Of a DNA stretch of 64,000 bases, positions 1 through 8,631 are shown in pieces. Below the pieces are notes generated by a model. The model saw only the letters and a list, made by a program, of their open reading frames with translations, made no database searches and had not been told where the DNA came from. The stretch is from Flavobacteriales bacterium. GTDB lineage: Bacteria > Bacteroidota > Bacteroidia > UBA10329. The stretch covers positions 1-64,000 of the forward strand of contig JACJZQ010000017.1 in NCBI GenBank assembly GCA_020635495.1, written 5' to 3'. Positions within the stretch are counted from its first letter, which is position 1. Every line of letters starts with the position of its first letter. A program made the position numbers and the translations under genes.

Positions 1-2
1 TG

Positions 3-641
3 CTTGGACATATGTTCTCCATTTCTCGCTTTTTGCAATTGTCAAATCGTGAAATGCCTGTATCAGGAACAACAGAATTTGGCAAGCTCAAAAAGAGTTA
101 TTCCAAAGGCTCTGAGCTTCAGGGAAAAACACTTGGCATTATTGGAGTTGGGCGAATTGGTCAGGCTTTGGCTAAAATGGCTCTTGGACTGGGCATGAAG
201 GTAATTGCCCACGATCCGTTTATTCCAGAAGTGAAAGTGGCGTTTGATGTACACATTTACGGAGAAGTGCATGTGACACTCGAAACCATCGGTTTGAACG
301 AATTGCTTGAGCAATCAGATTTCATCTCATTACATGTTCCAAAGCCAAAAGATGGTGCTTTGATCAGTACCGCTGAGTTCGGAATTATGAAAGATGGTGT
401 GATGATCGTCAATGCATCGCGAGGCGGTGTAATAGATGAAGGCGCATTGCTTGCTGCTTTGGAATCAGGTAAAGTTTCGGCCGCAGGCCTGGATGTATTC
501 GTAAACGAACCAACTCCAAGACAAGACCTTCTCGATCATCCCAGAATTTCGGTTACACCTCACATCGGTGCTTCAACCAATGAGGCACAGACCCGTATCG
601 GCATTGAGTTGGCCGAAAAGGTCATTGAGGCTGTGGCTTGA
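3..641 (+). CDS. serA: D-3-phosphoglycerate dehydrogenase, 3' part (cut by window start)
   Basis: This is the C-terminal 212 residues of a D-isomer-specific 2-hydroxyacid dehydrogenase, open from the first bases of the window. The protein oxidises 3-phosphoglycerate to 3-phosphohydroxypyruvate, the first step of serine synthesis, in the cytoplasm. Visible features are the NAD-binding GVGRIGQALA loop, the HDPF acidic end of the next strand, the NASRGGVIDE segment carrying the catalytic Arg, DVFVNEP with the Glu, and TPHIGAST with the catalytic His. It ends 18 bases before a DUF1015 gene on the same strand; serA and DUF1015 are commonly neighbours in Bacteroidota. There is no ACT domain after the catalytic domain, as in the short form of the enzyme. 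Other 2-hydroxyacid dehydrogenases share the fold, so the substrate rests on family resemblance and context. Confidence 0.88.
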   Translation, partial: LGHMFSISRFLQLSNREMPVSGTTEFGKLKKSYSKGSELQGKTLGIIGVGRIGQALAKMALGLGMKVIAHDPFIPEVKVAFDVHIYGEVHVTLETIGLNELLEQSDFISLHVPKPKDGALISTAEFGIMKDGVMIVNASRGGVIDEGALLAALESGKVSAAGLDVFVNEPTPRQDLLDHPRISVTPHIGASTNEAQTRIGIELAEKVIEAVA

Positions 642-659
642 TTTCATCATCTTTGACAC

Positions 660-1901
660 ATGGCAAGCGTTAAACCGTTCTGTGGGTTGCGTCCAATGCC
701 CGACAATGCCGCCAAGGTCATCAGTCGGTCGTACGATACGTATTCTAAGAAGGAGATCAAGACAATCCTTGCAGAGAATAAGCTGTCTTTCCTGAACGTC
801 ATTAAACCAGATGTTATAACAGGGGTAAAGAGTCCTGCCAATTCTCCTGAGTTGTTCCAACAAAGTAGGGATGTGTTTGAGCAGCTGGTAAAAGCAGGAG
901 TATTCATACAAGATGAAGAGCCGAGTTACTATGTCTACACCCAGCACATTGGTAGACAGAATTTTACAGGCATTCTGGGCTGTGCTTCGGTAGAGGATTA
1001 TGATACCGGTGTTATCCGAATCCATGAACAGACCATTGCCAGTAGAGAAGGAATTCTGCGTGATTACTTGGATGTGGTGAAGATCAATGCCGAACCCGTT
1101 TGTTTCACGTATCCCAGAAATGGGAGTTTGGAACTGCTCACGGAAATTGTGAAGCAGAACCCTCCATTACTCGATTTTGAAGGTGATGATGGGAAAAAGC
1201 ATCAGTTATGGAAAGTGTGCGATACCGAATGGACTTCCAAGTTCTCGGAAAAATTCTCTTCGCTGAAGCATATCTATATCGCAGATGGGCATCATAGATC
1301 GGCATCGTCCGTGCTTTTGGCGCACGATAAATGGGTGAAAACCGGTAGGATCGTTGGCAATGAACCATGGAACAATTTCCTTGGAATTTTCTTCCCAGAT
1401 GATCAGTTGAAGATCTACGAGTTCAACCGCATTGTAAAAGACCTTGGAAACAAAGGTGTTGCACAATTCTTGGAAGAACTTTCCGAAGACTTTGAGGTGC
1501 ATTTTAAAGAGCAAATACCTATCAAGCCTGAACAGCCGGGCCATTTCGGTATGTGTTTGGGCGACCATTGGTACAAACTGGTTTACAAGGGAAGGCGCAG
1601 CACGGAAGCTGTAGCGGCTTTGGACGTTAGCATTCTTTCAGACAAGATATTGAAGCCACTGCTTGGAATTACCGATCTGCGAAACGACAATCGTATCAAT
1701 TTTGTGCCTGGAACAAAGGGTCCACAAGAATTGGAACGGTTGGTCAATACAGGTAAATATGATGTGGCGTTTTCGCTATTTCCCGTTACCGGGGAGGAAT
1801 TCTATGCCATTTCCGATCAAGGGAAAACCATGCCGCCAAAAAGCACTTACGTAGTGCCTAAATTGCTAAGCGGGTTGGTAATCTACAGTTTGGAGGATTA
1901 G
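660..1901 (+). CDS. DUF1015 family protein
   Basis: A 413-residue cytoplasmic protein with the full DUF1015 architecture. The N-terminal KPFCGLRP resembles the KPFRALRP opening typical of the family, IRIHEQT lies around residues 119-125, and the family signature DGHHRSAS around residues 209-216. The biochemical role is not established; the HH-R motif suggests a phosphate- or nucleotide-handling enzyme, but this is inference. It follows serA by 18 bases with no terminator between, so the two are probably cotranscribed, and a link to serine metabolism is a context-based guess. Its stop codon overlaps the stop of the convergent HupE-like gene by four bases. Confidence 0.85.
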   Translation: MASVKPFCGLRPMPDNAAKVISRSYDTYSKKEIKTILAENKLSFLNVIKPDVITGVKSPANSPELFQQSRDVFEQLVKAGVFIQDEEPSYYVYTQHIGRQNFTGILGCASVEDYDTGVIRIHEQTIASREGILRDYLDVVKINAEPVCFTYPRNGSLELLTEIVKQNPPLLDFEGDDGKKHQLWKVCDTEWTSKFSEKFSSLKHIYIADGHHRSASSVLLAHDKWVKTGRIVGNEPWNNFLGIFFPDDQLKIYEFNRIVKDLGNKGVAQFLEELSEDFEVHFKEQIPIKPEQPGHFGMCLGDHWYKLVYKGRRSTEAVAALDVSILSDKILKPLLGITDLRNDNRINFVPGTKGPQELERLVNTGKYDVAFSLFPVTGEEFYAISDQGKTMPPKSTYVVPKLLSGLVIYSLED

Positions 1902-2464
1902 GTCAATACCATCTGAAGCACCAATAGGGTAACCACGGTGTTCAAAGCCAAACGGACGGCTTTTTTCCATTTCAGCAGTTTATCACTTAAGGAAAGAACC
2001 AATAGTGCCATCAGCACGATGATCAACTGCGCTACTTCAATCCCAATGTTAAAGCCGAGTAATGGCGCAACAATACTTTCACCTTCAAATAGCATGGCCG
2101 ATAGAAAGTTGGAGAAACCCAAGCCATGGATCAGGCCGAAAAATAGGATGACGAAATATTTCAGATAGCCTTTTGGGGCTCGGTATTCAGTTGCCGTCAG
2201 AAGCGTCCAATAGTTTAGAACACAGCTGATCAAAATGGTAATTGGAATTAGTGTCTCGATCAGATCCGGATTGACATTGATCATGTCCAAAGCCGCCAGC
2301 GCCAATGTAATGCTGTGGCCAACCGTAAATGCCGTTACCAAAGCAGCAATTTTACGCAGGTCTTGTATGGTGTACAAAAGGCAGAAGGAGACAATGAAGT
2401 AGAGGTGGTCAAGACCTGTGGGGTCAAGTATGTGTTCTATGCCAAGTTGAATGTAATCTCCCAT
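1898..2464 (-). CDS. HupE/UreJ-like membrane protein
   Basis: A 188-residue integral membrane protein with about six hydrophobic segments. The N-terminal GIEHILDPTGLDHLYFI and the later FGLIHGLGFSNFL and AFTVGHSITLAL segments hold the conserved His/Asp residues of the HupE/UreJ_2 family. Related proteins are suspected nickel or cobalt permeases, but for this Bacteroidota branch the substrate is unknown. The start codon overlaps the stop of the upstream DUF6702 gene by one base (TAATG), so the two are translationally coupled. This pairing of a secreted DUF6702 protein with a HupE-like protein recurs in Bacteroidota. It is the last gene of a four-gene leftward operon. Confidence 0.8.
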   Translation of the reverse strand: MGDYIQLGIEHILDPTGLDHLYFIVSFCLLYTIQDLRKIAALVTAFTVGHSITLALAALDMINVNPDLIETLIPITILISCVLNYWTLLTATEYRAPKGYLKYFVILFFGLIHGLGFSNFLSAMLFEGESIVAPLLGFNIGIEVAQLIIVLMALLVLSLSDKLLKWKKAVRLALNTVVTLLVLQMVLT

Positions 2465-2973
2465 TATTTGAACTGTATCTGTGCTTTAGGATTGGTGGCG
2501 CTTAAACGCAACCGATGCTCCCGATAAATGACATCATTCTTTTGCTTCGGATCGGCATCGCAAAGCAAGGTATTGGTCAGAAACAGTTGTTTTGATACAT
2601 CCAAAGGGTTTTCCGTGCTCATATGAACCTCTACCGCTAATCGGTTCTGAGAAAACGAAACACCATTTATTCTGAGTGTGGATTTCTTTCCGCTCTGCTC
2701 AAAAAAGAAATGCTCGGTCAAATAGCGTTGTAATGTCTGAGTAGCTTCCGTTTCAACGGCTGAGAAATCGACAGTATCTAACCCGTACAAAGATTCAAGT
2801 TGTTCGGTAATGTCGTCCAAGAAAATCCTGGTTTTCAGGTCAACAACTCCTTCCGAACTGATTTCCAGCTTGCTGAATGACATCTTTAAGGGATGCACCT
2901 CAGTAGAACCACTTGATGAAAACAATACGAATGCCGAAACGAGACTGATAATTCGAATTGCCTTAACCATCAA
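2464..2973 (-). CDS. DUF6702 family exported protein
   Basis: A 169-residue protein with an N-terminal hydrophobic segment that looks like a signal peptide, followed by the EVHPLKMSFSKLE opening typical of DUF6702 and a beta-rich body. It is probably periplasmic. Function is not known. It overlaps the HupE-like gene by one base and follows the MazG-like gene by 25 bases on the same strand, so it is likely an accessory factor for the membrane protein; that is inference from coupling alone. Met1 or Met2 could be the start; the difference is one residue. Confidence 0.72.
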   Translation of the reverse strand: MMVKAIRIISLVSAFVLFSSSGSTEVHPLKMSFSKLEISSEGVVDLKTRIFLDDITEQLESLYGLDTVDFSAVETEATQTLQRYLTEHFFFEQSGKKSTLRINGVSFSQNRLAVEVHMSTENPLDVSKQLFLTNTLLCDADPKQKNDVIYREHRLRLSATNPKAQIQFK

Positions 2974-2998
2974 GTAATCAAATCATTTCATCAGCAGA

Positions 2999-3430
2999 TC
3001 AATTGCCAACGTGTTCTTCCTCCGTCTGAGCGGCCAAGTACTTGGCAATGTTCGGTCTGAAATAGTTTTCGCCCTTCATAACCTTTCCGTCTTCGCGATA
3101 AATTGGTTTTCCGTCTCCACCTAATTTGCTCATGTTGCTTCGGTGTATCTCGTCAAAAATGTCAGCAATCTTATCCTGCAGTCCATGCTTGCAAATAGTG
3201 CCGTAAAGGATATACATCATATCACCTAAGGCATCTGCAATTTCAACCAGATCGCCATTCTTGGCGGCTTCCAGATACTCCTCATTTTCCTCGTGCATCA
3301 ATCTATGTCTCAACAGAACATCGTCTTCAGAAAGTACACTTTGAGGTTGGTCATTGTTCTCAATGCCAAACGCATCATGAAATTCATACACAGAATTGAT
3401 CTTGTCTTTAAGAGAATGATTGTCAGCCAT
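2999..3430 (-). CDS. MazG-like / PRA-PH-like nucleotide pyrophosphohydrolase
   Basis: A 143-residue all-alpha NTP-pyrophosphohydrolase-like protein. The metal-binding signature appears as HEENEEYLEA (around residues 46-55) followed by EIADALGDMMYILYG, that is ExxE then E-x2-D, as in MazG and phosphoribosyl-ATP pyrophosphohydrolase. The C-terminal HRSNMSKLGGDGKPIYREDG segment is shared with the phage and bacterial PRA-PH-like subgroup. It probably hydrolyses a non-canonical NTP or dNTP to the monophosphate plus pyrophosphate; the natural substrate cannot be read from sequence. It starts two bases after the stop of the upstream lipoprotein gene. Confidence 0.82.
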   Translation of the reverse strand: MADNHSLKDKINSVYEFHDAFGIENNDQPQSVLSEDDVLLRHRLMHEENEEYLEAAKNGDLVEIADALGDMMYILYGTICKHGLQDKIADIFDEIHRSNMSKLGGDGKPIYREDGKVMKGENYFRPNIAKYLAAQTEEEHVGN

Positions 3431-3432
3431 GG

Positions 3433-4191
3433 TCAGTGATACAGATATACAGATTTTGAGGTATTGCCGTAATTCTGACCAGTCTCTTCGATCAGCTTTC
3501 CAGCACCATCATAAATGTAGTTCATTGACGCTGCAACCGTTCCGTCTGCCAGTCTGTATTCCATCGAACTTATTAACCCGTTCTGTGAAAAAGTGAAGAG
3601 TCGTCTTCCGATCAATTCGTGTTCAGAACTGTACTCAGTGGTACGGTATCTTTCAATTCCGTTGGTATTGAAGTAATCGAAGTTTCGATAGTTGATCAAA
3701 GAATCATTTGCACTGTACAAGGATTTGCGATACAGTTTACCATCATCTTGGAAATACCTGTACTCTGTGTAATACATAATTACTTCCTCGATCAGACGTG
3801 TTTCTCTAAACCGCTTTCCATCAACATAGCTTATCTGTAAAGTACTGTCGTTGGCACCGTAAACAATGAGGAACAAGCTGTCCATCTCATTGTAATGATA
3901 AGTTCCAACAACAGACTCTTGGTCCGGGTATTGACTTGTAATGGAAATGACACGGTCACCGTCAAAACGTTCAATGACGGTTTTCTGAAGAATGGAGTTC
4001 CGATCATAAAGCGATGAAACAACACTGTCTCCCACATAATCAAGCTCAACATAACCCTGTGGTTCGTCATTGTAATACCTGTACTCGCGGCATAATTTTC
4101 CTGATGGGCCATCTTCTCTACAAGGAATGAGCTCATCGGGCGTACAGCCAACAAGAAAGAACAACAAAAGCGAGAAGATGGTTAAACGCAT
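3433..4191 (-). CDS. lipoprotein with YD-like repeats
   Basis: A 252-residue predicted lipoprotein of unknown function. The ATG at 4191 is chosen because it gives a signal peptide ending in a lipobox, FFLVGC, while the longer upstream reading adds eight residues before it. After the lipid-attachment Cys the protein is a series of short beta-strand repeats rich in Tyr and Asp (YRYFQDDGKLYRKS, FDYFNTNGIERY, YIYDGAGKLIEETGQ) that resemble RHS/YD and YwqK-type repeats. It is the first gene of the leftward operon with the MazG-like, DUF6702 and HupE-like genes. Whether it works with them is unknown. Confidence 0.65.
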   Translation of the reverse strand: MRLTIFSLLLFFLVGCTPDELIPCREDGPSGKLCREYRYYNDEPQGYVELDYVGDSVVSSLYDRNSILQKTVIERFDGDRVISITSQYPDQESVVGTYHYNEMDSLFLIVYGANDSTLQISYVDGKRFRETRLIEEVIMYYTEYRYFQDDGKLYRKSLYSANDSLINYRNFDYFNTNGIERYRTTEYSSEHELIGRRLFTFSQNGLISSMEYRLADGTVAASMNYIYDGAGKLIEETGQNYGNTSKSVYLYH

Positions 4192-4263
4192 AGGCGGTGA
4201 AAATAGAAATAACACCTTTTTGTTAAGGTCAGTTCTAAGTCATACTAAAACTCTGCGAAAGGT

Positions 4264-4271
4264 TATTTTTG
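4264..4271 (+). promoter_or_regulatory. -7 promoter box of the purple acid phosphatase gene
   Basis: TATTTTTG matches the Bacteroidota sigma-70 -7 consensus TAnnTTTG and lies 22 bases before the ATG at 4294. No clear -33 TTG is seen at the usual spacing. Confidence 0.5.
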
Positions 4272-4293
4272 AAGTACCCTATCCAAAGAAGTA

Positions 4294-5976
4294 ATGAAAC
4301 GCATTATTAGTACGCTGGCAATTGCCATTCTAACACTTTCAAGTGCAACTGCACAGACAGTTCTAAGAGGACCATACTTGCAATTCCCTACATCAAGTAG
4401 CATGAAGGTACTGTGGAGAACCGATGTTCAAACCCCATCCAGAGTCTACTACGGTACAAGTTTGGCAACCGTAATGGACAATTATGTTGATGGCGCAGCA
4501 GCAACTGATCATAACGTGAACATCACCGGATTGGACCCATACACAGAGTATTACTACGCTGTGAGTGACGGCAATAATGTACTGGCTGGTGCAAACAACG
4601 ACCACCGATTCAGAACTTCACCCGAAATAGGAACAGAACAGCCAATAAACGTCTGGGCAATTGGAGATTTCGGAAAAGGAAATTCTAAGCAAGTAGAGGT
4701 AAAGAACGCCTATTTGAACCATATTGGAGAGAATATGCCAGACATGTGGTTGTGGTTAGGAGACAATGCTTACCCGGATGGAACGGATGCTGAGTACACC
4801 GAAACCGTTTTTGAACCAACATATGGTTACCCAGAACTTCTTACAAGAGTTCCGTTTATGGCAACGCCAGGAAACCATGACTACATCTCAATTTACAACC
4901 TTATTACAGGAGCCGACCCCACAACCCATGATGGACCTTACTACGATGTGGTTGATGTACCGACCAACGGAGAAATTGGCGGTGTGCCTTCTGGTTATGA
5001 GTTGTATTATTCTTTCGATTACGGCAATGTTCATTTCATGTCGTTGAACTCCGAAATTGGTTCTCCTTTGAATGAAATGTGGGATTGGACAGGCGTGAGT
5101 CCTTTCTATTCGTTTGATGGGTCTCCGTTTGTTGATTGGATACATGCCGATCTACAGGCCAATGACAAGCCATGGGTGGTCGCTTTCATACACCAACCAC
5201 CGCACACAGATGGGTCTCACGAGTCAGGAACTTTCTACGAAGTATTTATGGAGGCTGTCAGAGAAAACATTGCACCAATTCTCGAAAGCTATGGGGTTGA
5301 CTTGCTGATTGCCGGTCATAGTCATGTTTACGAGCGGTCGTATTTGGTCAACGGTTTTTTTGGACTCCCCAATGACTTTAATGCCAGTCAGCATGTGGTA
5401 GACGGTTCCAGTGGTAATCTATCAGCCGGAGAACCATACATTAAGTATAAAGACGGTCCAAATCAGAATAGAGGAACACTCTACATAGTTCAGGGCAACT
5501 CTGGCAGCTCTGAATCTGATGCTGGTCTTCAGCACCCTGTAATGTACGCAGGTCACGGATGCGATACATGCTGCGGTTCAACCATGCTCTACATTCATGG
5601 AGATACCTTGTCTGGAGAATACTTGACCAAGGATGGAGAGATCTTGGACGAATGGACCATCATAAAGCAATCTGACCCGACCAGCAGTATTGAAGACGGA
5701 ACTGCATTCCCGGTTTCTGGTATCGATGTTTACCCTAATCCTTTCACAACGGAGACAACCGTGCAGTTTGAAATTCATGAGAATCTTTGGGCAAATGTTG
5801 AACTCGTTGACCTGAAAGGTCAGATATTGCATGAGTTCTATCAAGGAAAAATGACCCCAGGAACCAAGAAATTCGCAGTAAATGCATCGGAACTTGGATT
5901 GGCCAAAGGAGCCTACTTGATTCGCGTGATAACGGATAAGCGCCCGGCTGTAGCGCGCATCATCAAAGTAGAATAA
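4294..5976 (+). CDS. purple acid phosphatase-like metallophosphoesterase, T9SS-exported
   Basis: A 560-residue exported phosphoesterase. Residues 1-20 form a signal peptide, about 21-110 a fibronectin-III-like PAP N-terminal domain, and about 118-460 a calcineurin-like metallophosphoesterase domain. Metal-binding motifs are all present: GDFGKGN (124-130), GDNAY (156-160), GNHD (193-196), HQPPH (300-304) and GHSHVYERS (341-349). The last 80 residues form a type A T9SS sorting domain beginning VYPNPF and ending in a Lys/Arg-rich strand. It should hydrolyse phosphomonoesters at the cell surface or outside, releasing phosphate. The TlpA-like gene starts six bases after its stop, so the two are likely cotranscribed. 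Substrate range cannot be judged from sequence. Confidence 0.88.
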   Translation: MKRIISTLAIAILTLSSATAQTVLRGPYLQFPTSSSMKVLWRTDVQTPSRVYYGTSLATVMDNYVDGAAATDHNVNITGLDPYTEYYYAVSDGNNVLAGANNDHRFRTSPEIGTEQPINVWAIGDFGKGNSKQVEVKNAYLNHIGENMPDMWLWLGDNAYPDGTDAEYTETVFEPTYGYPELLTRVPFMATPGNHDYISIYNLITGADPTTHDGPYYDVVDVPTNGEIGGVPSGYELYYSFDYGNVHFMSLNSEIGSPLNEMWDWTGVSPFYSFDGSPFVDWIHADLQANDKPWVVAFIHQPPHTDGSHESGTFYEVFMEAVRENIAPILESYGVDLLIAGHSHVYERSYLVNGFFGLPNDFNASQHVVDGSSGNLSAGEPYIKYKDGPNQNRGTLYIVQGNSGSSESDAGLQHPVMYAGHGCDTCCGSTMLYIHGDTLSGEYLTKDGEILDEWTIIKQSDPTSSIEDGTAFPVSGIDVYPNPFTTETTVQFEIHENLWANVELVDLKGQILHEFYQGKMTPGTKKFAVNASELGLAKGAYLIRVITDKRPAVARIIKVE

Positions 5977-5982
5977 GGCTGC

Positions 5983-7431
5983 ATGAGAAGTGCTATCAGT
6001 CTTCTTTTTGCATTTGTTTTTGTTGGAATTGTAGGCGCTCAGGACCTGAAACTTAGCGGTCAGATTTCAGGCAGGGCCGATGAGAATATACGCGCTGATT
6101 TCCCACAGGATTGGTTCGGAAACTCATGGCAGGAACAGATTCCGGTTTCGGGAAATGCTTTTTCGAAAAATGTCGCACTTCCTGCTTCAGGATGGTTAAA
6201 GCTGACTTACAAAGACAAAGACCGGAAGTTCTATCTATGGAAAGGGGCCTCATCTTTGGAATTGGAGTTCGAAGCAGATTTTCTGGATGGTGATGTGAAA
6301 ACAACGGGGGATGCCAGCGCTATTTCCAAGTTCATGATTCAACTTAATGAGAAATCTGGAAGTCAGTTTTCCCTGAAGTGGCTGGAAGAACAAGCAAAAG
6401 ATGCTTCTAACATAGATGCCATGGAAATGGATGCCTTCAGCGTTCGGAATGATGTTGTGCATGCCATGGAAAAGTTTGAAGGCAGCCTTTCGGCAGATTT
6501 CCAAACAGCGTTCAAAAATCACGCTGGCTACTACTATTTTCTTTCGTTGTTCAAATTCTCTGAGGCCAAAACCAGTGCCAGCATGATTCCGAAGGCAACG
6601 GAAATTCCTAAGGTATTGATAGAGAATCTGGATTGGGAAAGAATGAATCGGTCAGAAGAACTGGACAGTGAATTCTTCCGAGAGCTTCTTCTTTCCTACG
6701 TGCGATATGAAGCTTTGGAACAATACGATTTCATGAAGTTTGCCGATAGGCATTCGGCAGTTCAAGAAGAATTCAATCTGGCCAGAGAAAATCTGAAAGG
6801 ACTCTCTTTGCAATTCTATCTGACCAAAACACTTTTGAAAGAGGCAAAAAGTGTGCAGCCTTCGCTTCTGAGACAGATGAAAGAGTATTTGGAAAAAACG
6901 GAAGGTTCTGAGGTGTTTGCGAAAATGGTGGTCGATAGCATCTCAGATCAACTAGACGCAAAGGATGAAGAAGTGGTTGTGGTAACGCAAACAGAAGCCG
7001 ACCACACTGAAATTGATGTGGAGGTTTTGGATGAGTCTGGCAAAACCTTCAAACTATCTGAGCTCAAAGGAAAAGTTGTTTATCTGGATATTTGGGCCAG
7101 CTGGTGCGGCCCGTGCAGACAGCAGTTTCCGGTAGCCAAAGCCATGAAAGAAGAACTTTCCAAGAAGGAAAAGAAGAACATTGAGTTCCTCTACATCTCT
7201 ATAGACAATACTGAAACGGTATGGAAAAAGGCCATTCAGGAGTTGGGAATCGAGGGAAAACACGGACTATCCAAAGGTGGATGGGGGTCTGAGGTTACTT
7301 CCAAATTCGGTGTTAGCAGCATTCCACGCTACCTCATTTTTGACAAGAAAGGCAAGGTGGTTGACCCCAATGCGCCAAGACCAAGCGACCCTCGCACCAT
7401 TGAAATTCTAAGGAAACTGGCCGCACAGTAG
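5983..7431 (+). CDS. TlpA-like thioredoxin-fold protein, exported
   Basis: A 482-residue protein with a signal peptide (about residues 1-19), a poorly conserved beta- and helix-rich N-terminal region of about 330 residues, and a C-terminal TlpA/ResA-type thioredoxin domain. The redox motif WCGPC is at about residues 374-378 within IWASWCGPCRQQFP, and a cis-Pro follows in VSSIPRYLIFD. It is expected to act as a periplasmic thiol-disulfide reductase. In Bacteroidota such long forms are common and their partners mostly unknown. It sits six bases downstream of the exported phosphatase, which may be one client, though this is only a context-based guess. Confidence 0.85.
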   Translation: MRSAISLLFAFVFVGIVGAQDLKLSGQISGRADENIRADFPQDWFGNSWQEQIPVSGNAFSKNVALPASGWLKLTYKDKDRKFYLWKGASSLELEFEADFLDGDVKTTGDASAISKFMIQLNEKSGSQFSLKWLEEQAKDASNIDAMEMDAFSVRNDVVHAMEKFEGSLSADFQTAFKNHAGYYYFLSLFKFSEAKTSASMIPKATEIPKVLIENLDWERMNRSEELDSEFFRELLLSYVRYEALEQYDFMKFADRHSAVQEEFNLARENLKGLSLQFYLTKTLLKEAKSVQPSLLRQMKEYLEKTEGSEVFAKMVVDSISDQLDAKDEEVVVVTQTEADHTEIDVEVLDESGKTFKLSELKGKVVYLDIWASWCGPCRQQFPVAKAMKEELSKKEKKNIEFLYISIDNTETVWKKAIQELGIEGKHGLSKGGWGSEVTSKFGVSSIPRYLIFDKKGKVVDPNAPRPSDPRTIEILRKLAAQ

Positions 7432-7432
7432 G

Positions 7433-7885
7433 CTACTTCACTTCAATATCATCGCCAAGCCAATTCTTCCCAATGATCAATTTGTATTCAGAATCGGTCA
7501 GTTCTACCAACACGCAGTCTGCTTTACGGTAATCCCATTTTGAGAGCACGTTTACGCCTATCTCTAACTCAACAGTGTAGTATTTTTCACCTTGCCATTC
7601 TTGAATTCCGGTCACAACAGCGTTAACGGTTCTTCCTTTCCCGTCCGCATTCTTTAGCTTGAAACTGATGTTCTTCGTCACGTTCTTTTCCATGGGGAAT
7701 GAAGCATTCATAACCGCTATGCTAGAACTGTTTATCAGCGTAATGTCGCTTTCCGGGTCCAGTTTCGCTTTCCAGAAAGCATTCGACTCCTTCACTTGAA
7801 CCGTTTCCAACGGAGAAAGCGTCATAGTTTGCGAAAATCCGACCATTGCAGTCAGTGTAAAAACGATTGGAAGAAGCTTTTTCAT
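7433..7885 (-). CDS. exported protein of unknown function
   Basis: A 150-residue protein with a clear signal peptide (MKKLLPIVFTLTAMVGFSQ) followed by a beta-rich body with no motif I recognise. A promoter box TAAATTTG lies 24 bases upstream. Its stop is one base from the stop of the convergent TlpA-like gene. Nothing in the sequence suggests a specific function; it may be periplasmic or surface-associated. Confidence 0.68.
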   Translation of the reverse strand: MKKLLPIVFTLTAMVGFSQTMTLSPLETVQVKESNAFWKAKLDPESDITLINSSSIAVMNASFPMEKNVTKNISFKLKNADGKGRTVNAVVTGIQEWQGEKYYTVELEIGVNVLSKWDYRKADCVLVELTDSEYKLIIGKNWLGDDIEVK

Positions 7886-7900
7886 GATGATTTTGTGCTT

Positions 7901-7917
7901 AATTCCAACAAATTTAA
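7901..7917 (-). promoter_or_regulatory. promoter core shared with the 20651 gene
   Basis: The -7 box TAAATTTG (minus strand, 7909-7916) matches TAnnTTTG. It lies inside the 17-mer AATTCCAACAAATTTAA, which recurs exactly in front of the T9SS PhoD gene at 20665-20681. It serves the leftward gene starting at 7885. Confidence 0.5.
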
Positions 7918-8052
7918 GGTATGAGACAACCCGAAGAAACTCTTACCGTCTTATAAGCAGACATTCCACTTTTTCCCGGGGAGTTAGGCAGATGCTTTCA
8001 CTATGAAACCAGATTCTTAACTCCCTTCCTTTTTGCCCTACTTTTAGCTTGC

Positions 8053-8631
8053 GTGAACTTTCTAGGGCACATATACCTTACACCGGATGATGATGAATTG
8101 CTGCTGGGCAACTTCATTGCCGATTCAGTGAAGGGAAATCCAGACAATCGCTTTCCAAAACGCATTGCTCAGGGAATTCGTTTGCATCGGGCAATTGATG
8201 AATTTACCGATAGACACCCGTTGGTAAAACTGGGCGTGGAGCGTTTCCGCGAATCTCAAGGCAGATACGCCCCAGTTGTGATCGATGTGGTTTACGACCA
8301 CGTGCTGGCCAGCAATTGGCAGCAATTCCATGATCAGGATTTGAAAGGGTTTACCGATGAAATTTATGAACGGTTGGATTCATTGTCTCATCATTTTCCA
8401 CCTCCTGTGCAGCGATATTTTCCTTACATGAAACAGCAGAATTGGCTGTACAATTACCAGTTTGAGTGGGGACTGAGAAAATCGTTGGAGGGTTTGGACA
8501 GAAGATCGAAGATGGATACGCAGATGTACCTAACTGTTGATGTGTACCAAAGTCATCAGGAGACTTTTCTTCAAGAGTTTGAAGCTTTCCTTTCTGAAGT
8601 GCAGGAAATGGTGCAGGCCAACTATGGCTGA
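8053..8631 (+). CDS. acpH: acyl carrier protein phosphodiesterase
   Basis: A 192-residue cytoplasmic protein of the AcpH/DUF479 family, which removes the 4'-phosphopantetheine group from acyl carrier protein. The start MNFLGHIYLT, the metal-site GNFIADSVKG, the GIRLHRAIDEFTDRHP stretch and DVVYDHVLASNW are the conserved family blocks, holding the Asp/His residues of an HD-like site. The start codon is GTG at 8053, supported by MNFLGH being the usual family N terminus and by a near-consensus -7 box TACTTTTA a few bases upstream, which implies a very short leader. Its 3' end overlaps the convergent SpoIID-like gene by ten bases. Confidence 0.83.
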   Translation: MNFLGHIYLTPDDDELLLGNFIADSVKGNPDNRFPKRIAQGIRLHRAIDEFTDRHPLVKLGVERFRESQGRYAPVVIDVVYDHVLASNWQQFHDQDLKGFTDEIYERLDSLSHHFPPPVQRYFPYMKQQNWLYNYQFEWGLRKSLEGLDRRSKMDTQMYLTVDVYQSHQETFLQEFEAFLSEVQEMVQANYG

